Source: Streptomyces sp. NBC_00820
Lineage (GTDB): Bacteria > Actinomycetota > Actinomycetes > Streptomycetales > Streptomycetaceae
Length of the DNA stretch: 64,000 bases
Direction of reading: 5' to 3'
Assembly: GCF_036347055.1 (NCBI RefSeq)
Contig: NZ_CP108882.1
Location: 682,001-746,000 of the forward strand
Each line of letters starts with the position of its first letter. The first letter of the stretch is position 1. The position numbers and the translations under genes were made by a program. Below, one piece after another: positions 44,016 through 52,141 of the stretch. The notes beneath the pieces are model-generated. The model saw nothing but the letters and a program-made list of their open reading frames with translations, did no database searches and had not been told where the DNA came from.

Positions 44016-45326
44016 ATGGCTTGGGCACTCCGTCCCGCCATCGACGATTCCACCGACCCCGGCAGACGCGGTACCGCGTCACAGCGCAAGGCCCTGCTCG
44101 GCCTCGGCCTCGGCAACCTGCTGGAGTGGTACGACTGGATGCTCTTCGGCCTGCTCTCCTCCTACATCGGGCCGCTGTTCTTCCCCTCCGGCAGCTCCGT
44201 CGCCTCGACCATGAGCGCACTGGCGGTCTTCGGCGTCGGATTCGCCGTCCGGCCCCTCGGCGGCGTCCTGCTCGGCACCGTCGCCGACCGCTTCGGCCGA
44301 CGCCGCGTCATGCTGCTCTCCGTCGCGCTCATGTCGTTGACCACGCTGGTCATGGCCATCGCTCCGACCCACGCGGTCGCCGGTCCGGCGGCAGGGCTGA
44401 TCCTGCTGGTCTGCCGGCTGCTCCAGGGCGTCTCCACCGGCATCGAGGCACCGCTCTCCACCGCGTACGCCGTCGAACTCGTCCCGCCCGGCCGCGAGGC
44501 CAGGGCCGCCGGGACCATCTCCCTCCACGTCAACCTCGGCATCGGTCTGGCCTCGGTGTTCTCCTTCGTGACCAGTCTGACCCTCGGCTCGCAGGCGATG
44601 CACGCCTGGGGCTGGCGGCTGCCCTTCGCCGCCGGCGCCGTACTGGGCCTCGTCGTCCTCCACCTGCGGCGTTCACTGCCCGAGGTGCTGCCGGCGCCCG
44701 CCGCGGACGGCGCCGCGCTCTCGACGGGCGCGGTGTGGCGGGACATCGCGCGGCACTGGCCCGGTCTGCTCGCCATGCTCTTCGTGGTCGGTGCGGCGCA
44801 GGCGTACAACTACGCCTGGAGCGTCGGCCTGCCCAACGCCGCCGCCACGCACGGCGAATCGTCCACCGCCGTCTTCGCCGCCACCTCCGCGCTCAGCGCC
44901 GTCCTCATCGCCGGTTCCCCGCTCACCGGGCGACTCGCCGACCGGGTCGGCCTCGGCCGTACCTTCATCGTCACCCGGCTGCTCGCCGTACCCGGCGTCT
45001 TCTTGATGCTGCTCTACCAGGCGCGCGGCATGGGCGGGTTCACGGCGGTGCTGCTGGGCGGCTCGGTGGTGCTCGTACTCAACATGACGCTCTACAACGT
45101 CGTCGCCACCTCCCTCATGCCGCAGCACTGCCGCGCCACCGGTGTCGCCCTCGGCTACGGCGTCGCGGTCGCCCTCTTCGGCGGCACCGCCCCCTACCTG
45201 ATGCTCTGGCTCCAGGAGCACGGCGCGCGGTGGCTGTTCCCGGTCTTCGCGTCCGTCCTGTCCCTGCTCAGCGTCGTGCTCTACGTGGTGGCCCGCCGCA
45301 CCAGCGGAACCCACGCGGGCGAGTAG
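44016..45326 (+). CDS. MFS transporter, metabolite:H+ symporter (MHS) type
   Basis: A 436-residue permease with about 12 hydrophobic segments. Signature parts: LGLGNLLEWYDWMLFGLLSS near the N-terminus, characteristic of the MHS subfamily (ProP, KgtP, ShiA), and ADRFGRRRVMLLSVALMSLT for the loop 2-3 motif. RLLQGVSTGIEAPLSTAYAV and ELVPPGREARAAGTISLHVN follow. The substrate class of MHS carriers is carboxylates, betaines and similar anions or zwitterions, which suits uptake of the substrate of this cluster. The ATG at 44016 has AAAGG upstream. The oxidoreductase gene follows after 26 bp. Confidence 0.87.
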   Translation: MAWALRPAIDDSTDPGRRGTASQRKALLGLGLGNLLEWYDWMLFGLLSSYIGPLFFPSGSSVASTMSALAVFGVGFAVRPLGGVLLGTVADRFGRRRVMLLSVALMSLTTLVMAIAPTHAVAGPAAGLILLVCRLLQGVSTGIEAPLSTAYAVELVPPGREARAAGTISLHVNLGIGLASVFSFVTSLTLGSQAMHAWGWRLPFAAGAVLGLVVLHLRRSLPEVLPAPAADGAALSTGAVWRDIARHWPGLLAMLFVVGAAQAYNYAWSVGLPNAAATHGESSTAVFAATSALSAVLIAGSPLTGRLADRVGLGRTFIVTRLLAVPGVFLMLLYQARGMGGFTAVLLGGSVVLVLNMTLYNVVATSLMPQHCRATGVALGYGVAVALFGGTAPYLMLWLQEHGARWLFPVFASVLSLLSVVLYVVARRTSGTHAGE

Positions 45327-45352
45327 TCCTCCCCTACGAAAGGACACCACCG

Positions 45353-46738
45353 ATGCGTCACCCCGTTCGAGCGTCCCGCCTGCGGACCTCCGTGGACGAC
45401 CTGAACGCTCTGGACGTCCCGGTCGTGCGCCGCAGCGGCGTCGTCGTGGTCGGCGGCGGACCGGCCGGCGTCAGCGCCGCGGTGGCCGCGGCCCGAACCG
45501 GTGCCGACGTGACCCTCGTCGAGCGCTACGCGGCCCTCGGCGGCCTCGCCTCCGGCGGCATGGTCCTCGTCCTCGACGACATGTGCAACGGCACCGAGAT
45601 CAGCGTCTCCGGCATCGTCTCCGAGTACGTCGACCGGCTGGAGTCGATGGGGCTCGCCGTGTACCCGCCGGAGGCGGACCGGGTCTCCTCCCCCGAGATG
45701 TGGAACCGCTGGAGCCGTTGGGGCACCTTCGACTTCCACTCCCACGCCGATCCCAAGCCCATCTGCTACGCCGTCTCCTTCGACCCCGACGGCTGGAAGC
45801 GGGTCTCCAACGACCTGGTCCGGGAGGCCGGCGTGCACCTGCGCCTGCACTCGTGGTTCTCCCGGCCGGTGATGGACGGGAACCGGCTGTGCGGCGTGGT
45901 CGTCGAGACCAAGGCCGGCCCGCAGGCGATTCTCGGTGACGTCGTCATCGACACCACCGGGGACATCGACGTCGCCTCCCGCGCCGGGGCCGGCTACGTC
46001 CACGACAGCTACCTCACCACTCTGGTCTTCCGGCTCGGGGGCGTCGACACCGCCGCCGCCGAACGGTTCGAGCAGGAGAACCCCCGCGAGGCCCGCGCCC
46101 TCAACCGCAAGATCAAGCGCCTGCTCGGCGGCGCGTGGGGGCTGTGGTGGCTCAAGACGCCCATCCCGGGTGTCGTCTGGTGCAACACCCCGCACATGAC
46201 CGGGTTCGACGGCGCCGACCCCGAGTCGCTCACCGAGGCCGAGTTCGAGGCCCGGCGCCGTATCGCCGACGCGCTCCCCGAGATCCAGCGGCAGCTGCCG
46301 GGCTTCGAGAACAGCTATCTGCTCGACGTCGCCGAGCAGATGGGGGTGCGTCAGACCCGGCTCCTCGCCGGGGAGTACGTGGTGACGAAGGACGACATCT
46401 CCAGCCGCCGCCACTTCTCCGACTCCGTGGCACGCGGCCGCGACTACTACACCCCCTACCGCGCGCTGCTGCCCCGTGAGGTGGACCAGCTCCTCGTGGC
46501 CGGCCGGCACTACTCCGCGACGCCCGACGCGCAGCGCGTCTCCCGGGAGATCCCGCCGTGCATGGCGATGGGCCAGGCCGCGGGGGTGGCCGCCGCGCTC
46601 GCCGTCGACAGCGGCCAGGCCCCGCGCAAGGTCGACCCGGCCGCCGTACAGCGGCTGCTGCGTGCCCAGGGCGCCGATCCCGGAGACGTCCCGTCCGCCA
46701 ACGCCACCCTCGACGACCCCTCGGAGGCCCTCGCATGA
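45353..46738 (+). CDS. FAD-dependent oxidoreductase
   Basis: A 461-residue flavoprotein. The Rossmann FAD motif is VVVVGGGPAGVSAAVAAART (residues ~30-50), followed by TLVERYAALGGLASGGMVLV. VVIDTTGDIDVASRAGAGYV is the second FAD-associated block, and the C-terminus has LVAGRHYSATPDAQRVSREI and MAMGQAAGVAAALAVDSGQA, as in FAD_oxidored-type enzymes. It probably oxidises a C-N, C-OH or C-C bond of the pathway substrate. The start ATG 45353 follows AAAGGA. The stop overlaps the next start by 4 bases (ATGA), so translation is coupled to the CoA-transferase. Confidence 0.84.
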   Translation: MRHPVRASRLRTSVDDLNALDVPVVRRSGVVVVGGGPAGVSAAVAAARTGADVTLVERYAALGGLASGGMVLVLDDMCNGTEISVSGIVSEYVDRLESMGLAVYPPEADRVSSPEMWNRWSRWGTFDFHSHADPKPICYAVSFDPDGWKRVSNDLVREAGVHLRLHSWFSRPVMDGNRLCGVVVETKAGPQAILGDVVIDTTGDIDVASRAGAGYVHDSYLTTLVFRLGGVDTAAAERFEQENPREARALNRKIKRLLGGAWGLWWLKTPIPGVVWCNTPHMTGFDGADPESLTEAEFEARRRIADALPEIQRQLPGFENSYLLDVAEQMGVRQTRLLAGEYVVTKDDISSRRHFSDSVARGRDYYTPYRALLPREVDQLLVAGRHYSATPDAQRVSREIPPCMAMGQAAGVAAALAVDSGQAPRKVDPAAVQRLLRAQGADPGDVPSANATLDDPSEALA

Positions 46739-47937
46739 CCGGCCCGACCACCTCCCAGCCGCTGCCGCTGGACGGCCTGACCGTCCTCGACTTCACCCAG
46801 GTCTTCATGGGCCCGAGCTGTACCCAGCTGCTCGGCGACTACGGGGCCGACGTCATCAAGGTCGAGCGCCCCGGCCTCGGCGACATCTCCCGCAACTCCT
46901 TCCCCGACCCCGACGGCCAGGACAACCCGATCTTCCTCGCCATCAACCGGAACAAGCGGAGCGTCTCCCTGGACACCCGCCGCCCCGAGGGCAAGGAGGT
47001 GATCCACCGCCTGGTGCGGGACGCCGACATCGTGGTCAGCAACTTCCGCGCCGGCGTCATGGAGCGCCTCGGCTTCGGCTACGAGCAGCTCAAGGAGATC
47101 AACCCGCGCCTGATCTGGGCCTCCGGGACCGGCTTCGGCACCGAGGGTCCCTACCGCGCCAAGGGCGGCCAGGACGTCATCAACCAGGCGTACTCCGGCG
47201 TGATGTGGCGCCGTGAGTCGCCCGACATCCCGCTGTCGGTGTACCCGACCACGCTGTGCGACTACACGACCGGCATGCATCTGCTCCAGGGCATCCTGCT
47301 CGCCCTGATCACCCGCGACCGCACCGGCGAGGGTCAGAAGGTGGAGGTCGCCATGTACAACTCGATGCTCCACATGCAGATGCAGGAAGCGTGCATGCAG
47401 CTCAACCGCGGGTACGAGGTCAACTGGGCCGAGATGCCGACCAGCGGTGTCTTCGCCACCACCGACGGTGCCGTGTGCATGGTGGGCGGCTTCACCGAGA
47501 AGCCGCTCTCGGCCGTCAGCGCCGCCCTGGAGCTGGGCGAGGATCTCTCCGAGCGTGCCGAGTTCGCCACCCCCGAGGCCCAGTTCGCCCAGCGCCCCGC
47601 GCTGCAGCGGATCTTCCGGGAGCGGTTCGCCACCCGGGACACCGCGTACTGGCTCGAGCGTCTGGAGGCGCACGATCTGCTCTGCGCCCCGGTCCGCACC
47701 CTGGAGGAGGCGCTCGCCGACGAGCAGACCCTCGTCAACCGGATGATCGTCGAGATGGAGCACTCCTCGGTGGGCACGGTGAAGGCGCTCGCGCCGCCCA
47801 TCCGGATCTCGGGGGCGGGGAGTTCGGTGCGTCACGCACCGCCCCGGCTCGGCGAGCACAACGCCGAGGTGCTCGCCGAGCACGGCTACGACGAGGCGGC
47901 CATCACGGCCCTCACCGAGGCGGGGGTGCTGCGGTGA
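46735..47937 (+). CDS. class III CoA-transferase (CaiB/BaiF/Frc family)
   Basis: A 400-residue protein. LDGLTVLDFTQVFMGPSCTQ opens the family fold. LLGDYGADVIKVERPGLGD and RNKRSVSLDTRRPEGKEVI follow, then SNFRAGVMERLGFGYEQLKE and RLIWASGTGFGTEGPYRAKG. The region DVINQAYSGVMWRRE covers the place of the catalytic Asp in the formyl-CoA transferase group. It moves CoA between an acyl-CoA donor and a carboxylic acid acceptor. Translationally coupled to both neighbours (ATGA upstream, GTGA downstream). It would activate the pathway acid for the hydratase next to it. Confidence 0.9.
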   Translation: MTGPTTSQPLPLDGLTVLDFTQVFMGPSCTQLLGDYGADVIKVERPGLGDISRNSFPDPDGQDNPIFLAINRNKRSVSLDTRRPEGKEVIHRLVRDADIVVSNFRAGVMERLGFGYEQLKEINPRLIWASGTGFGTEGPYRAKGGQDVINQAYSGVMWRRESPDIPLSVYPTTLCDYTTGMHLLQGILLALITRDRTGEGQKVEVAMYNSMLHMQMQEACMQLNRGYEVNWAEMPTSGVFATTDGAVCMVGGFTEKPLSAVSAALELGEDLSERAEFATPEAQFAQRPALQRIFRERFATRDTAYWLERLEAHDLLCAPVRTLEEALADEQTLVNRMIVEMEHSSVGTVKALAPPIRISGAGSSVRHAPPRLGEHNAEVLAEHGYDEAAITALTEAGVLR

Positions 47938-48842
47938 GCAAGCCGACGCAGGGCGCGGCCGTGGGTGAGCCGACGCAGAGTACGGCGGCGGGTGAGCCGA
48001 CGCAGAGTACGGCGGCGGGTGAGCCGACGCAGAGTGCGGCGGCGGGTGAGCCGATGCCCGTGGACGAGGTCCGCTACGAGGTCGCCGGCCATGTCGCCCG
48101 CGTCACCATCGACCGGCCCAAGGTGCTCAACGCGGTCGACGCGAAGACGCACCAGCGGCTGAACGAGATCTGGGAGTCGATCGAGCGCGACCCCGGTGTC
48201 CGCGCGGTGGTCGTCACCGGCGGCGGCAGCCGGGCGTTCTGCACCGGCGCCGACATGTCCGCCGCCGCGGTCGGCAGAACCGGCCTGGAGTACTGGGCCG
48301 ACCTCGACCCGGCCGGCTTCGGCGGGCTGTCCCTGCGCACCACCCTCGACGTCCCGGTCATCGCCCGGGTGAACGGATTCGCGCTCGGCGGCGGCATGGA
48401 GATGGTGCTCGGCTGCGACATCGTCGTCGCCGCGGAGTCCGCGCAGTTCGGACTCACCGAGCCTCGGGTGGGGCGCATCCCGCTCGACGGCGGCGTGCCC
48501 CAGCTCGTGCGCCGGCTGCCGCACACCCAGGCCATGGGCCTGCTGCTCACCGGGCGGCGCGCCCGCGCCGCGGAGCTGGCGCGGATGGGGCTGGTCAACG
48601 AGGTCGTACCGGACGGGGAGTTGGACGCCGCCGTCGACCGCTGGCTCGCCGACATCCTCGCCTGCGCCCCCACCTCGCTGCGCGCCATCAAGCAGATGGT
48701 GCAGCGCACCGGCCACCTCACCAGCCAGGAAGCCCGCGCCGCCCGGCTGCCCGCCCTCATGGCGGCCCTGGACAGCGAGGACAGCCGCGAGGGCGTACGC
48801 GCCTTCCAGGAGAAGCGGCCACCGAGCTGGCCGGGGCACTGA
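47934..48842 (+). CDS. enoyl-CoA hydratase/isomerase family (crotonase) with repeat-bearing N-terminus
   Basis: A 302-residue protein. The GTG start overlaps the previous stop (GTGA). Residues ~11-40 are three perfect or near-perfect copies of GEPTQSTAA, encoded by 27-bp tandem repeats. The crotonase domain starts at ~41 (MPVDEVRYEVAGHVARVTID), with RAFCTGADMSAAA (first oxyanion-hole strand) and VNGFALGGGMEMVLGCDIVV (second). GLTEPRVGRIPLDGGVPQLV covers the active-site acidic region. It would hydrate or isomerise the CoA ester made upstream. An ATG at 48054 could begin a protein without the repeat. Confidence 0.88.
   Translation: MSKPTQGAAVGEPTQSTAAGEPTQSTAAGEPTQSAAAGEPMPVDEVRYEVAGHVARVTIDRPKVLNAVDAKTHQRLNEIWESIERDPGVRAVVVTGGGSRAFCTGADMSAAAVGRTGLEYWADLDPAGFGGLSLRTTLDVPVIARVNGFALGGGMEMVLGCDIVVAAESAQFGLTEPRVGRIPLDGGVPQLVRRLPHTQAMGLLLTGRRARAAELARMGLVNEVVPDGELDAAVDRWLADILACAPTSLRAIKQMVQRTGHLTSQEARAARLPALMAALDSEDSREGVRAFQEKRPPSWPGH
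47964..48053 (+). repeat. 27-bp in-frame tandem repeats in the crotonase N-terminus
   Basis: Three consecutive 27-bp units start at 47964, 47991 and 48018, each encoding GEPTQS(T/A)AA, followed by a partial copy at 48045. A degenerate half-unit (KPTQGAAV) precedes them. Copy number could change by slippage without breaking the frame. Confidence 0.85.
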
Positions 48843-48927
48843 TCAGACCGCGCAGCCACCGGTCACTTCGCGGGAGTCACGGCCCGCGCCGCGGCCCCGG
48901 TCCTTCCCTTCACCCCCAGGAGCCCTC

Positions 48928-49818
48928 ATGCCCTCTTCCTCCGCACACCTCGCGCCCGGTGTCTGGGGGGTGGTCGCCACCCCGTTCACCGGGTCCACGC
49001 TGGACGTCGACGAAGCCTCGCTCGTCCGGCTCGTCGAACATCTCGAACGCGCCGGGGCCACGGGGCTGACCGTGCTCGGTGTCTTCGGCGAGGCCGCGCA
49101 GTTGTCCACCGCCGAGCGGCGCACCGTACTGGAGACCGTCGCCGACAGTGTCTCCCTGCCCCTGGTGGCGGGCGCCACCGCGCTGGGCACCGCACCGGTC
49201 GTCGAGGAGGCGCTGCTGGCCAAGGAGGCCGCGGGCGACCGGCTCGCCGCCGTCATGGTGCAGGTCAACTCGCCCCGGCCGGAGGTGCTCGCGCTGCATC
49301 TGCGAGCCGTCCACGAGGCCACCGGTCTGCCCGTCGTCGTACAGGACTATCCGCTCGTGAGCGGGGTGCGCATCACCTCCGAGGCGCTCGTCGCCGCCCT
49401 GCGCGACCTGCCGTTCGTCGCCGCCGTCAAGGCCGAGGCGCCGCCGACCCCGGTGGCCGTGGCCGCTCTGACCGACGCCCTCGACGCACCGGTCTTCGGC
49501 GGCCTCGGCGGTCTCGGACTGCTGGACGAACTGGCCTGCGGCGCCGCCGGCGCCATGACCGGATTCTCCTTCCCGGAGGGGCTGGTGGCCTGTGTGGACG
49601 CCTGGCGGGACGGCGGCTACTCCGCCGCGCGCGCCGCCTGGTCGCCCTACCTGCCGCTCGTCACCTTCGAGCAGCAGCCCGGCATCGCGCTCGCCATCCG
49701 CAAGGAGTGCCTGCGCCGGCGTGGGCTGCTGGCGGAGTCGGAGGTACGACCCCCGGCCGCGTCCCTGCCGCCGGCCCTGCACGAGCAACTGCGCCGCCAC
49801 GTCCAGGAGGTGAAGTGA
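48928..49818 (+). CDS. dihydrodipicolinate synthase (DHDPS/NAL)-family lyase or dehydratase
   Basis: A 296-residue TIM-barrel enzyme. It starts MPSSSAHLAPGVWGVVATPF behind AGGAG. GVFGEAAQLSTAER (residues 51-64) takes the place of the GTTGE carboxylate-binding loop. Tyr141 (VVVQDYPLVSG) and the Schiff-base Lys168 (VAAVKAEA) are both present. This superfamily covers DHDPS, N-acetylneuraminate lyase, 2-keto-3-deoxygluconate/glucarate aldolases and dehydratases, and pyrroline-4-hydroxy-2-carboxylate deaminase. Given the aldehyde dehydrogenase next door, a product with a semialdehyde is plausible. Not for lysine synthesis in this setting. Confidence 0.84.
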   Translation: MPSSSAHLAPGVWGVVATPFTGSTLDVDEASLVRLVEHLERAGATGLTVLGVFGEAAQLSTAERRTVLETVADSVSLPLVAGATALGTAPVVEEALLAKEAAGDRLAAVMVQVNSPRPEVLALHLRAVHEATGLPVVVQDYPLVSGVRITSEALVAALRDLPFVAAVKAEAPPTPVAVAALTDALDAPVFGGLGGLGLLDELACGAAGAMTGFSFPEGLVACVDAWRDGGYSAARAAWSPYLPLVTFEQQPGIALAIRKECLRRRGLLAESEVRPPAASLPPALHEQLRRHVQEVK

Positions 49819-49819
49819 A

Positions 49820-50596
49820 GTGGACCTCGGACTGACCGGCCGCCGGGCCCTGGTCTGCGCCTCCACCAGCGGCCTCGGCGAGGCCACCGCCCGCGCCCTC
49901 GCCGCGGAGGGAGCCCTGGTGGCCGTCACCGGACGGCGTGGCGACCGGGCCCGCGCGCTCGCCGCCGAACTGCCCGGCGCCGTAGCCGTCCCGGGCGATC
50001 TTCTGGCACCCGAGGGCGCCGACGCGCTGTACGCCGGTGCCGTCGCGGCGTTGGGCGGGGAACCGGACGTCCTCGTCCTCAACGGCCCCGGCCCGCGGCC
50101 CGGTACGGCCGCCGACGTCACCTCGGACGACCTCACCACGGCCGTCGACCTGCTGCTGCGCCCCCAGTTGAGGCTGATCGGGCTCGCCCTGCCCGGCATG
50201 CGCGCCCGTGGCTTCGGGCGGCTGCTCGCCATCGGGTCGAGCGGCGTCGCCGCCCCGCTGGCCGGCCTCGCCCCCTCGAACCTCGGCCGCGCCGCGCTGG
50301 CGGGCCACCTCAAGACGCTGGCAGCGGAGGTCGCGGCGGACGGCGTCACCGTGAATCTGCTCCTGCCGGGCCGCATCGCCACCGACCGGGTCGCCGCGCT
50401 GGACGCCGCTGCGGCGGAGCGCACCGGCCGCGGCGTCGAACAGGTCGCGGCCGAGTCCCGGGCGGCCATCCCGGCCGGACGCTACGGCCGCCCCGAGGAG
50501 TTCGGCGCCGCGGCCGCGTTCCTCTGCGGCGTGCCCGCCTCCTACATCACGGGCACCGCGCTGCGCTGCGACGGCGGCCTCGTCCGCGCGCTGTGA
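49820..50596 (+). CDS. short-chain dehydrogenase/reductase family, atypical active site
   Basis: A 258-residue SDR starting at GTG 49820, one base after the previous stop. The cofactor motif is CASTSGLGEATARAL (residues ~13-27). The active-site Ser140/141 region is RLLAIGSSGVAAPLAG, but the position of the YxxxK pair is APSNLGRAAL: Tyr is replaced by Ser153 and Lys by Arg157. It therefore lacks the standard proton-relay residues. Homologues with S/TN-xx-R in that place are known among SDRs, often of unknown activity. LLLPGRIATDRVAALD and GTALRCDGGLVR at the end are normal for the fold. Confidence 0.83.
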   Translation: MDLGLTGRRALVCASTSGLGEATARALAAEGALVAVTGRRGDRARALAAELPGAVAVPGDLLAPEGADALYAGAVAALGGEPDVLVLNGPGPRPGTAADVTSDDLTTAVDLLLRPQLRLIGLALPGMRARGFGRLLAIGSSGVAAPLAGLAPSNLGRAALAGHLKTLAAEVAADGVTVNLLLPGRIATDRVAALDAAAAERTGRGVEQVAAESRAAIPAGRYGRPEEFGAAAAFLCGVPASYITGTALRCDGGLVRAL

Positions 50597-50638
50597 GCAT
50601 CCGGTTCCCCAGCCCGCCTCGAACGGAGAACCCGCACC

Positions 50639-52141
50639 ATGACCACGACGTACACCCCAACCCCGACGACCGTGACCAGCCCGACCACCCCGGCCACTGC
50701 TGCCACCCCGGCCACCGTGACCGTCCGCCATCTCATCGGCGGCGAGTGGACCGGCGAGCCGACCGTCGAGCGCCGCAATCCGGCGCGCCCCGAGGAGGTC
50801 GTCGCCGTCGCGCCCTCGGCGACCACCGCCGACGCCCATGCCGCCGTGACGGCCGCTCAGCAAGCCCAGGCCGACTGGGCCGCGACTCCCGCGCCCGCGC
50901 GCGGCGCGATCCTCCTCGACGCCGCCGAGCTGCTGCGCGCCCGCCACGAGGACGTGGCCCGCGACCTGGTGCGGGAGGAGGGCAAGACGCTGCCCGAGGC
51001 CAGGGGCGAGGTGCGGCGCGCCATCGACGTGCTGCGCTTCTTCGGCGCCCTCGGCTGGCGGGCCACCGGTGAGGTGCTGCCCAGCGGCCTGCCCGACACC
51101 CAGGTCCTGACCCGTCGCGAGCCGCTCGGCACCGCGGCGCTCATCACCCCGTGGAACTTCCCCATCGCCATCCCGGCCTGGAAGGCCGCGCCGGCGCTCG
51201 TCACCGGCAACACCGTCGTACTGAAGCCCGCCGAGCTGACCCCGCTCTCCGCCCACCACCTCGCCTCCGTCCTGGTCGAGGCCGGTCTGCCCGGGGGCGT
51301 ACTCAACGTGGTGCACGGCCGTGGCGCCGTCGTCGGTGACGCGCTGGCCCGGGACAGGCGGGTGGCCGCACTGTCCTTCACCGGTTCCACGACGGTCGGG
51401 CAGGGCCTGCACCGTGTCCTGTCCGCGCGCCGGGCCCGGGTCCAGCTGGAGATGGGCGGCAAGAACGCCTACCTGGTGCTCGACGACGCCGACCCGGCCG
51501 CCGCGGCCAGGGTGGTCGCGGCGGGCGCGTTCGGCGCGACCGGGCAGGTGTGCACGGCCACGTCGCGGGTCTACGTCACCCCGGGGATCCGCGAGGCGTT
51601 CACCGCCGCGCTGGTCGAGGAGGCGGAGGCGCACGTGCCGGGCGACGGCCTGCTGCCGGGTACGACCCTCGGCCCGGTGGTGAGCGAGGCCCAGCTCGCC
51701 GTGGACACCGCCGCGATCGAACGGGCCCGTGAGCAGGGCGCGCACGTGGCCACGGGCGGCCCGGCCACGCAGGGCCTGCTGCTCCGCCCGACCGTCCTCA
51801 CCGAGGTCCACCACTCCTCGGACGCGGCACGTGAGGAGATCTTCGGCCCGGTCGTCGCGGTCCTCGCCGTGGACGACTACGAGCAGGGACTGGCCCGGGT
51901 CAACGACTCCGCGTACGGTCTCGCGGCCGGCATCTGCACCACCTCGCTCGCCCGCGCGCACGACTTCGCGGCGCGGGTCCAGGCCGGCGTCGTCAAGGTC
52001 AACCGCCCCACCACGGGCCTGGACCTGAACGTGCCCTTCGGCGGCGTCAAGGACTCCTCCACCAACACCTTCCGCGAACAGGGCACCGCCTCGGTCGACT
52101 TCTACACCTGGACCAAGACCGTCTACCTGGGGCACCAGTGA
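50639..52141 (+). CDS. aldehyde dehydrogenase, NAD(P)-dependent (2-oxoglutarate-semialdehyde-dehydrogenase-like)
   Basis: A 500-residue enzyme. A Thr/Pro-rich N-terminal extension (residues 1-27) precedes HLIGGEWTGEPTVERRNPA. ITPWNFPIAIPAWKAAPALV, GNTVVLKPAELTP and SFTGSTTVG form the NAD fold. The catalytic pair is Glu271 (LEMGGKNAYLVL) and Cys305 (TGQVCTATSRVYV). VPFGGVKDSSTNTFREQGT near the end resembles 2-oxoglutarate-semialdehyde and related semialdehyde dehydrogenases. It would oxidise an aldehyde formed by the DHDPS-family enzyme. The stop overlaps the next gene (GTGA). Confidence 0.88.
   Translation: MTTTYTPTPTTVTSPTTPATAATPATVTVRHLIGGEWTGEPTVERRNPARPEEVVAVAPSATTADAHAAVTAAQQAQADWAATPAPARGAILLDAAELLRARHEDVARDLVREEGKTLPEARGEVRRAIDVLRFFGALGWRATGEVLPSGLPDTQVLTRREPLGTAALITPWNFPIAIPAWKAAPALVTGNTVVLKPAELTPLSAHHLASVLVEAGLPGGVLNVVHGRGAVVGDALARDRRVAALSFTGSTTVGQGLHRVLSARRARVQLEMGGKNAYLVLDDADPAAAARVVAAGAFGATGQVCTATSRVYVTPGIREAFTAALVEEAEAHVPGDGLLPGTTLGPVVSEAQLAVDTAAIERAREQGAHVATGGPATQGLLLRPTVLTEVHHSSDAAREEIFGPVVAVLAVDDYEQGLARVNDSAYGLAAGICTTSLARAHDFAARVQAGVVKVNRPTTGLDLNVPFGGVKDSSTNTFREQGTASVDFYTWTKTVYLGHQ

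Noticed and set aside
43472..45353. Extension of the FAD oxidoreductase far upstream through the transporter gene
   Set aside because: The transporter is read in another frame with 12 hydrophobic segments, and the oxidoreductase has its own ribosome binding site and start at 45353.
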